DNA from: Minisyncoccota bacterium
Lineage (GTDB): Bacteria > Patescibacteriota > Minisyncoccia > Minisyncoccales > Minisyncoccaceae
NCBI GenBank assembly: GCA_028708155.1
Contig: JAQVZN010000011.1
Coordinates: forward strand, 1-8,397
Direction of reading: 5' to 3'
DNA: 8,397 nucleotides
Positions 1-3,729 of the stretch are shown one piece after another. The notes beneath the pieces were generated by a model. The model had not been told where the DNA came from. It did no database searches and saw only the letters and a program-made list of their open reading frames with translations. The first letter of the stretch is position 1. Each line of letters opens with the position of its first letter. The position numbers and the translations under genes are program-made.

Positions 1-5
1 TTCTG

Positions 6-13
6 CCTCCTTA
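6..13 (-). promoter_or_regulatory. Perfect Shine-Dalgarno of a gene starting just left of the window
   Basis: On the minus strand these bases read TAAGGAGG, a full anti-16S match. Only five bases remain before the window edge, so the start codon of the gene it serves must lie immediately outside. This is a sharp contrast with several genes here that have no ribosome binding site at all. Confidence 0.75.
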
Positions 14-32
14 ATTTAAAATATCCAATAAA

Positions 33-61
33 ATTAGAACACGAGTAAAAAATAATGTCAA
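33..61 (-). promoter_or_regulatory. Sigma-70 type promoter for the gene left of the window
   Basis: The minus strand carries TTGACA (56-61), a 17-bp spacer and TCTAAT (33-38): a perfect -35 and a 5/6 -10. The -35 begins one base after the U-tract of the terminator at 62-89. The predicted start near position 26 gives a leader of about 25 nt that contains the Shine-Dalgarno at 6-13. Confidence 0.7.
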
Positions 62-89
62 CAAAAAAAGGAGCTATTTAAAACTCCTT
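62..89 (-). terminator. Rho-independent terminator of the hexapeptide-repeat gene
   Basis: On the minus strand AAGGAG (84-89) pairs with CTCCTT (68-73), with possible extension by a T-G and a T-A pair into the loop. A run of T follows directly (63-69, the last two shared with the stem). It lies 46 bp downstream of the stop codon at 136-138 and is the only transcription end visible for that gene. Confidence 0.8.
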
Positions 90-135
90 CGCCCAGTCAA
101 ATCCATTGACGGAACAATTATATTAGCATTAGCTA

Positions 136-720
136 CTAAGGCATAATCTTTTCACAGATTTCGGATTTTCCACTGATCCAAGTATTTCCAAAAATTTCAG
201 CAGATTTATATGCTTTAGCAAATCCAGAAATTTTAGAAGAGCCATAAATCAATGAATTTCCAGAAACTTGAGCACTTCCAAATGCTTTGCTATGTCCACG
301 AACTTGAGCCTTCCCAAAGACTTTAGCACGATCAAAAACTTCAGCGTGTTCGGAGATCCGAGCGTTTCCGTAAATTTTGGCATGGTTCAAAATTCTAGCT
401 TGATCAAAAATCATAGCATGTCCAAAAATTTCAACTTCATCTCCCGAAATAAAAGCTTGATCAAAAATTTGAGCATGTTCAGAAATATAGACACGTCCGT
501 AAATTTGAGCATGTCCAAAAATGTGAACATCTCCACGGATTTCAATAATGCCAATAATTATGGCATAATCACCTATGATGCAATTTGTTCCAATATAGAC
601 ATTGGGATCGACAAATGCAGTGTCTGCAACTAATCCCCCTCCGTTTGGATGAGAGTGAAACCCTGTTCGTAAGCAAGCATCTTTGATTAAAACGTTTTGA
701 CTTAACATCTTAAAAACCAT
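136..720 (-). CDS. Left-handed beta-helix hexapeptide-repeat protein
   Basis: The 194-aa product is almost entirely imperfect hexapeptides of the [IV]-[FYS]-G-x-[AS]-x type, running without a break from about residue 61 to 188 (IFGHAQ, IYGNAR, VSGNSL, ISGKSE and so on). Each set of three makes one turn of a left-handed beta-helix, so the protein should be a long solenoid of about seven turns. The N-terminal part has HPNGGG (24-29) followed by a VADTAFV-type entry into the helix, the layout of YdcK-like and phage-type hexapeptide proteins. No acyltransferase catalytic His loop or C-terminal acceptor domain is seen, so a structural or adhesive role is likelier than a transferase; this is inference. 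There is no signal peptide or membrane segment. It is a single-gene unit with its own promoter and terminator, which fits an acquired cassette. The ATG at 720 is 6 nt after the -10; Met5 (708) is an alternative start, and neither has a Shine-Dalgarno. Confidence 0.85.
   Translation of the reverse strand: MVFKMLSQNVLIKDACLRTGFHSHPNGGGLVADTAFVDPNVYIGTNCIIGDYAIIIGIIEIRGDVHIFGHAQIYGRVYISEHAQIFDQAFISGDEVEIFGHAMIFDQARILNHAKIYGNARISEHAEVFDRAKVFGKAQVRGHSKAFGSAQVSGNSLIYGSSKISGFAKAYKSAEIFGNTWISGKSEICEKIMP
154..540 (-). repeat. 18-bp periodic DNA repeats encoding the hexapeptides
   Basis: About 21 consecutive 18-bp units are visible on the plus strand as recurring blocks such as tgatcaaaaat, catgtccaaaaat and cgtccgtaaatttg. 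They are the DNA image of the hexapeptide repeats. Several units match closely, for example IFDQA at residues 85-89 and 104-108 and ISEHA at 79-83 and 122-126. Expansion by slippage or recombination between units is therefore plausible, and so is a misassembled copy number. Confidence 0.7.
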
Positions 721-726
721 TTTAAT

Positions 727-754
727 TGTATAATTAAAATAGATGTTTCGTCAA
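727..754 (-). promoter_or_regulatory. Promoter of the hexapeptide-repeat gene, apparently leaderless
   Basis: The minus strand has TTGACG (749-754), a 16-bp spacer and TATACA (727-732). Only six bases (ATTAAA) separate the -10 from the ATG at 720, so transcription should begin at or next to the A of the start codon. The -35 directly follows the U-tract of the upstream terminator. Confidence 0.6.
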
Positions 755-755
755 T

Positions 756-777
756 AAAAAAAAGACCAAAGGTCTTT
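756..777 (-). terminator. Rho-independent terminator, copy 1
   Basis: AAAGACC (771-777 on the minus strand) pairs with GGTCTTT (761-767) across a 3-base loop, followed by a T-tract at 756-760. The stop codon of the upstream membrane-protein gene (776-778) lies in the 5' arm of the stem. An almost identical element is present at 1028-1048; the similarity extends about 35-40 bp, from the TTGAC of the next promoter through the hairpin into the gene end. Confidence 0.85.
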
Positions 778-979
778 AATCAAAACACTCTTCTGTCTTT
801 TCTATCAAGACAAAAGACAAAGAAATCTGAATGCTCTTATAAATAAGATACAAAACAGCGATGGCTCCAATTGCAAGGATTATAAAGACGAGAGTCGATA
901 AAAATCCAAAAATTGAAAATCCAACAGTTATTAAGGCTAGAATAGCAAAAGCTACTGCCAAAAGATAATCCTTGTTCAT
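776..979 (-). CDS. Small membrane protein, two helices (67 aa)
   Basis: Unrecognised. Two hydrophobic segments, at about residues 6-27 and 29-49, make a helical hairpin, with a short polar tail ending EKTEECFD. I chose the ATG at 979 over the in-frame TTG at 985 because GAGG at 988-991 sits 8 nt before the ATG but only 2 nt before the TTG. It begins MNKDY, and the gene immediately upstream begins MNKKY; the two also share their terminator sequence, so they are probably duplicated relatives although the rest of the proteins has diverged. It has its own promoter and terminator. It could be a small integral membrane protein of unknown partner or a type of holin-like or stress peptide; nothing in the sequence decides this. 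Confidence 0.65.
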   Translation of the reverse strand: MNKDYLLAVAFAILALITVGFSIFGFLSTLVFIILAIGAIAVLYLIYKSIQISLSFVLIEKTEECFD

Positions 980-998
980 TTTCAAAACCTCTATCTTA

Positions 999-1026
999 AG
1001 GATAGCAAAGCCTATATATTTGTCAA
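999..1026 (-). promoter_or_regulatory. Promoter of the 67-aa membrane protein gene
   Basis: The minus strand shows TTGACA (1021-1026), a 16-bp spacer and TATCCT (999-1004). The predicted start leaves a leader of about 12 nt that just includes the GAGG ribosome binding site. An inverted repeat CTATC-N5-GATAG (991-1005) spans the -10 and the transcription start and could be an operator. Confidence 0.65.
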
Positions 1027-1027
1027 T

Positions 1028-1048
1028 AAAAAAAGACCAAAGGTCTTT
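1028..1048 (-). terminator. Rho-independent terminator, copy 2
   Basis: AAAGACC (1042-1048 on the minus strand) pairs with GGTCTTT (1032-1038) with a 3-base loop, then a T-tract. It is the same hairpin, base for base, as the one at 756-777, and its U-tract runs directly into the TTGACA of the next promoter. It begins 9 bp after the stop codon of the 107-aa protein gene. Confidence 0.85.
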
Positions 1049-1057
1049 AATTAAACA

Positions 1058-1381
1058 CTATACTTCGTCAATAAAAAATTGTTTTGTTTCTCCAAAACAG
1101 ATTATTATTCCTAGTAAAATACAAGGAACAACAACACAAATTAGTGCCCAAGTATGACCTGCTTCAAAACTCATCATGGGAACAGCTTTTAAGAAGATAA
1201 TCAAAATTTGTAAGAACCAACCCAAAAATGGAATGATTGCTACAACAGTTACCGCTAGACAGACTATAGTTAAGCAAAGAATTGTTTTAGCTAATTCCTC
1301 TCCTTCTATAAAATAGATAATAAAAAGAAAAATTGCTAAGAAAAGCAAAATAAAACCGACTGAAATATACTTTTTGTTCAT
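1058..1381 (-). CDS. Small polytopic membrane protein (107 aa)
   Basis: Unrecognised. It has hydrophobic segments at about residues 6-25, 32-50, 51-69 and 77-96, so three or four transmembrane helices, with a short polar loop (EGEELAK) after the first and a polar C-terminus (GETKQFFIDEV). It follows the sigma-factor gene by 49 bp, the position where an anti-sigma factor is often found, but it lacks the cytoplasmic sigma-binding domain expected of one. The N-terminus MNKKYISVGF resembles MNKDYLLAVAF of the next gene downstream. Translation probably starts at the ATG at 1381; the only ribosome-binding-like bases are AGG 7 nt upstream. Confidence 0.65.
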   Translation of the reverse strand: MNKKYISVGFILLFLAIFLFIIYFIEGEELAKTILCLTIVCLAVTVVAIIPFLGWFLQILIIFLKAVPMMSFEAGHTWALICVVVPCILLGIIICFGETKQFFIDEV

Positions 1382-1397
1382 GAGAAGACCTGTCTTT

Positions 1398-1426
1398 TAT
1401 TTACAGCAAAAAACACTAAAAAGCAA
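1398..1426 (-). promoter_or_regulatory. Possible promoter of the 107-aa membrane protein gene
   Basis: TTGCTT (1421-1426), 17 bp and TAAATA (1398-1403) on the minus strand. The -35 is the same hexamer, at the same spacing, as in the clpB promoter, but the -10 is weak. Downstream an interrupted palindrome, AAGAC-2-GTCTT (1385-1396), covers the weak ribosome binding site. Confidence 0.4.
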
Positions 1427-1440
1427 GAGATTAAGCCTCT
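1418..1440 (-). terminator. Weak terminator-like hairpin at the end of the sigma gene
   Basis: AGAGG (1436-1440) can pair with TCTCT (1426-1430), one of the pairs being G-T, with the stop codon in the loop. TG and then CTTTTTAG follow. A five-pair stem is marginal, so read-through into the membrane-protein gene is likely. Confidence 0.3.
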
Positions 1441-1937
1441 AAGTGTCTTTTTAGTTTTTTCATTCCTCGGTGAAGCATCACTCTTGTCGTCCCTTCTGAT
1501 TTTCCAACACTTTTAGCTACCTCAGACATTGATTCTTGTTCAATATAATAAAGAGAAATAATTTGTCGATAAGGGTCTTTTAATGAAGCTAGCGCTACTT
1601 TTACTTTGTCTAAATCATCATTCTCAGAGATAGTATCTTCAACGCCCTTTTTTGAATCAATCACAAAATTCATATCATCTAAACTGATAGCTCCTTTTTC
1701 TTTGCATCTATAATGATCAATTAAAAGATTTCTTAGAATTTTATATAAAAAACCTGATGGGTTTTTAATCTCTACTCCTTTACATATCTGAGCCCAAAGT
1801 TTGCTAAAAGTTTCTGCGGTTAAATCTTGAGATAAAGTTTCAGAGTTAGTTTTGAACAATGCAAAACGATATATCTTTTCGATATTTTCTTCATAAATTT
1901 GTGAAAAAAATTGTTCTTTAAAATTTTGTGTGTTCAT
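1431..1937 (-). CDS. ECF-type RNA polymerase sigma factor
   Basis: This 168-aa protein has the two-domain layout of group 4 (extracytoplasmic function) sigma factors, which redirect RNA polymerase to alternative promoters. Region 2 spans about residues 13-83, with the core-binding and -10 recognition stretch SQDLTAETFSKLWA (36-49) and the conserved PSGFLYKILRNLLIDHYR (60-77). Region 4 spans 111-166, with the -35-reading helix-turn-helix at SEVAKSVGKSEGTTRVMLHR (138-157). A short acidic linker (about 85-110) joins them, and there is no region 1 or 3, as expected. It lies downstream of a winged-helix gene, and the 135-bp gap between them is filled by a heptamer array reaching to within 18 bp of this ATG. 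No Shine-Dalgarno is visible and no classical anti-sigma gene adjoins. The regulon and signal are unknown. Confidence 0.93.
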   Translation of the reverse strand: MNTQNFKEQFFSQIYEENIEKIYRFALFKTNSETLSQDLTAETFSKLWAQICKGVEIKNPSGFLYKILRNLLIDHYRCKEKGAISLDDMNFVIDSKKGVEDTISENDDLDKVKVALASLKDPYRQIISLYYIEQESMSEVAKSVGKSEGTTRVMLHRGMKKLKRHLEA

Positions 1938-1955
1938 TTTACTTTTCTAACTCTT

Positions 1956-2071
1956 TGTCCGCGTTTGTCCGCATTCATGTCCGCGTTTGTCCGCATTGGT
2001 GTCAATATTTACATAGCTTCCCAGTTTTTCATGTCCGCATTCATGTCCGCGTTTGTCCGCATTCATTCCGC
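1956..2071 (-). repeat. Array of GCGGACA heptamers upstream of the sigma-factor gene
   Basis: Seven exact copies of TGTCCGC (plus strand; GCGGACA on the coding strand) lie at 1956, 1966, 1978, 1988, 2032, 2044 and 2054 (leftmost base of each), all in one orientation. Degenerate copies are seen at 2000 (tgtcaat) and 2065 (attccgc). Steps alternate 10 bp (spacer GTT) and 12 bp (spacer ATTCA), giving a 22-bp double unit. The two clusters are offset by exactly 66 bp, three double units, so the whole array keeps one register. Copies therefore fall on nearly the same face of the helix. The array fills the gap between the winged-helix gene and the sigma gene. The simplest reading is an operator array controlling the sigma gene. 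GCGGACA contains CGGACA, 4/6 to a -35 box; with the copy at 2032-2038 a 16-bp spacer leads to a poor -10 (TATGTA), so a promoter inside the array is possible but weak. Confidence 0.85.
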
Positions 2072-2072
2072 C

Positions 2073-2690
2073 TCAAAAATAGGAATTCATCTCGTAAAGT
2101 GTCTTTTTTCCAGATCCATTTGAAACTATAATTCCCCTACTCTTTAAATCTTGAAGTTCTCTTCTTACACTCCTTGGATTAAGGTCTGGAAAAAATTGAT
2201 TAATATCACAAGGTTTCATTCTTCCGTTTCCTTGAAGAATAGTTATCACCTTTTCCTGAATTTGGGTTAAGGTAAATTTGGGCTCTTCGGCCTCTTTCTT
2301 AAAAATACCATTATCCCTTTTCTTTTCAATTTTTTTAGGTTCCTTTTCTGCCTCAACTTTCTTTTCCACAACCTTAATACTCTCAAGTTCTTTTAATATT
2401 TCATTATATTGAACTTTTAAGATTTCAAAATTTTTAGGATTAATCCAATTTTGAGATTCTGCAATCTCAAAAAAAGAAAGAAGTATCTCTACATTTCTTC
2501 TGCATTTAATGTTAAAAGATTGAAGCTCTTCCTGAGATAAAGATAACTCTTTATTCTTGATTATAACAAAAAAAGACAAAATCAAATTGCCTCTCTTTCT
2601 AATAGAAATACCGAGTGTTTCTTTTTCCGGAAAAAGACTTGTTACTTTATATAATGCGTTTGTAAGTTTGATAATTCTATCCTTCTCCAT
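2073..2690 (-). CDS. Winged-helix DNA-binding protein upstream of the ECF sigma factor
   Basis: The 205-aa product has three parts: a helical N-terminal domain (about 1-105) opening with KLTNALYKVTSLFPEKE, a highly charged Lys/Glu linker (106-138), and a C-terminal winged helix (139-205). In the last, NPRSVRRELQDLKSRGII (171-188) looks like a DeoR-type recognition helix and wing. From memory, the N-terminal signature recurs in Patescibacteria proteins of unknown function; I cannot check this. A longer reading frame starts at a TTG at 2726, but that TTG is part of the -35 hexamer, so the ATG at 2690 is the credible start. It lies 7 nt after a perfect -10, with no Shine-Dalgarno, so the mRNA is probably leaderless. 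The stop codon is 2 bp from the heptamer array. The protein is most likely a transcriptional regulator, and the array and sigma gene are its obvious candidate targets. Confidence 0.8.
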   Translation of the reverse strand: MEKDRIIKLTNALYKVTSLFPEKETLGISIRKRGNLILSFFVIIKNKELSLSQEELQSFNIKCRRNVEILLSFFEIAESQNWINPKNFEILKVQYNEILKELESIKVVEKKVEAEKEPKKIEKKRDNGIFKKEAEEPKFTLTQIQEKVITILQGNGRMKPCDINQFFPDLNPRSVRRELQDLKSRGIIVSNGSGKKTLYEMNSYF

Positions 2691-2697
2691 ATGGTTG

Positions 2698-2726
2698 ATT
2701 ATAGGCAAAAAAAGATAAAAAGTCAA
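2698..2726 (-). promoter_or_regulatory. Strong promoter of the winged-helix gene, leaderless
   Basis: TTGACT (2721-2726), a 17-bp spacer and a perfect TATAAT (2698-2703) on the minus strand: 11 of 12 consensus positions at ideal spacing. Seven bases separate the -10 from the ATG at 2690. The -35 begins 8 bp after the stop codon of the preceding operon and no terminator hairpin lies between, so some read-through is expected. Confidence 0.85.
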
Positions 2727-2734
2727 TTTAAAAA

Positions 2735-3079
2735 CTACTCTTTCATCACTTTTAGCCCGAGTTCAAAGAGTTTTCCTCCTGCAAAAACCATAAAAAAGGC
2801 AAATAAACTCCAAGCGGTCATGTTTAAAAGAAGAGTTATTGAGTCTTTTGAGATAAAAGAATTTAACTGACTAGAAAGCATGCTCTCCATCATTGCGTTT
2901 AAAGAATCTGAACTAGCGCTACTTGATTGAGTTTCAACTGCTCCATAGAAAAGCTCTGGAAAAACATCAACTCCTGTAAAGTAATTATAAGTTTGAAGAG
3001 TAGTAAATAGAATTATCACTATCCCTAAGGCTAAGAAAATCCAGCCTAATGTTTTTTTAACGGCAAGTTCTGTTGTCAT
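2735..3079 (-). CDS. Two-helix membrane protein, last gene of the clpB operon
   Basis: This 114-aa product is not a family I recognise. Transmembrane segments lie at about residues 11-33 and 82-104. Between them is a roughly 48-residue loop that is Ser-rich (QSSSASSDS, 51-59) and then amphipathic (NAMMESMLSSQLNSFI). The second helix runs into a short basic tail, GGKLFELGLKVMK. The start ATG overlaps the stop of the preceding protease-fold gene by 4 bp (ATGA), so the two are translationally coupled. By context it may be a membrane partner of the anchored protease-like protein; that is inference only. Confidence 0.75.
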   Translation of the reverse strand: MTTELAVKKTLGWIFLALGIVIILFTTLQTYNYFTGVDVFPELFYGAVETQSSSASSDSLNAMMESMLSSQLNSFISKDSITLLLNMTAWSLFAFFMVFAGGKLFELGLKVMKE

Positions 3080-3729
3080 AAATTTATAAAATCTTTAATA
3101 TTATTAATTAAAATTATCTCTACTAAATTATTATTTACCTTTGAAATACCTAAAACTTCCCCTTTATTATTATAAACTGGCGCTCCATTTAAGACATCGT
3201 CTCCTAAAATATTAGTTTTTGCGATATCTTCTTTTATAGTTTTTATATACCCCTCTCCAAAAACATAACTTGATTCCTTATCTACTCCCAAGATATAAAC
3301 TTCCTCTCCTAGATAAACCTCTGAATCTACGGAAAAAACACAAGGAGTTAAGCCGACTTCCCCTATTTGCACAAGAGCAAGATCTTTATTTAAATCTCTT
3401 TTTTTAATTTCGTAAACTTTGCTTTTATTTAAAAATTTAAAATCAAAATCATCATTTTTAGGAACATTAGAAGCTAAAGTTAAAATTAAACCATCTGAAG
3501 TTAAAACAATACCTGATCCTTGTTTTGAAGTATTCAAATCAGTTACTGATAAAACTGTATTTTGAATTTCTTTAAGATAGTTTTTAAGAAAATCTGTCTG
3601 AGATAAGACAACTGTTTCTTGCTTTTGGACTACTTCTACTTTAGAAATATTAGAAATAAGATAATAAAACCAAACTGACTGCAGTAATAGAATAAAAATA
3701 AAAATTGTAAAAAGCTTTTTATTTGTCAT
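3076..3729 (-). CDS. Membrane-anchored HtrA/trypsin-fold protein, catalytically dead
   Basis: The 217-aa protein has one N-terminal membrane anchor (about 7-26), a linker, then a trypsin-fold domain of the HtrA/Deg type (about 55-215). Landmarks align: GSGIVLTSDGLILT (71-84) matches the GSGFIIsxDGxIvT of HtrA; NKDLALVQI (114-122) holds the Asp of the triad (D116); LGEEVYILG (140-148) matches the xVGxxVxAIG strand; and NGAPVYNNKGEVLGI (181-195) matches GNSGGPLvnxxGxviGI. In this alignment the catalytic His is replaced by Asn88 (in ASNV) and the nucleophile Ser by Asn181 (in VLNGAP), while Asp116 remains. There is no PDZ domain. It is therefore likely a pseudoprotease that binds peptides or partners outside the membrane. 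It overlaps clpB by 11 bp and the next gene by 4 bp, so it belongs firmly to the clpB operon. Confidence 0.8.
   Translation of the reverse strand: MTNKKLFTIFIFILLLQSVWFYYLISNISKVEVVQKQETVVLSQTDFLKNYLKEIQNTVLSVTDLNTSKQGSGIVLTSDGLILTLASNVPKNDDFDFKFLNKSKVYEIKKRDLNKDLALVQIGEVGLTPCVFSVDSEVYLGEEVYILGVDKESSYVFGEGYIKTIKEDIAKTNILGDDVLNGAPVYNNKGEVLGISKVNNNLVEIILINNIKDFINL

Noticed and set aside
94..110. Inverted repeat GTCAA-N5-TTGAC downstream of the hexapeptide gene as a second terminator
   Set aside because: A 5-bp AT-rich stem with no T-tract on either strand; the real terminator is at 62-89.
268..633. Plus-strand open frame of 121 codons
   Set aside because: It is antisense to the hexapeptide-repeat gene; its apparent repeats are the mirror of the 18-bp units, and every other gene is on the minus strand.
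972..1157. Plus-strand open frame of 61 codons
   Set aside because: It runs through a terminator and a promoter of the minus strand and across two membrane-protein genes, with no ribosome binding site.
1956..2071. CRISPR array
   Set aside because: Repeat units are 7 bp with 3- or 5-bp spacers of constant sequence; there are no unique spacers of 25-40 bp and no cas genes.
1956..2071. Plasmid iteron origin
   Set aside because: The 22-bp double unit and nearby winged-helix protein recall iterons, but the neighbours are chromosomal housekeeping and regulator genes, the protein lacks a recognisable replication-initiator domain, and there is no AT-rich melting region or DnaA box beside the array.
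1911..2131. Plus-strand open frames across the heptamer array
   Set aside because: They are translations of the short DNA repeats in two frames (SAFVRI, VRVCPH), overlap two well-supported minus-strand genes and have no ribosome binding site.
2691..2726. N-terminal extension of the winged-helix protein from the TTG at 2726
   Set aside because: The extension overlaps a near-consensus promoter, and the TTG is the first half of its -35 box; the ATG at 2690 fits a leaderless start.
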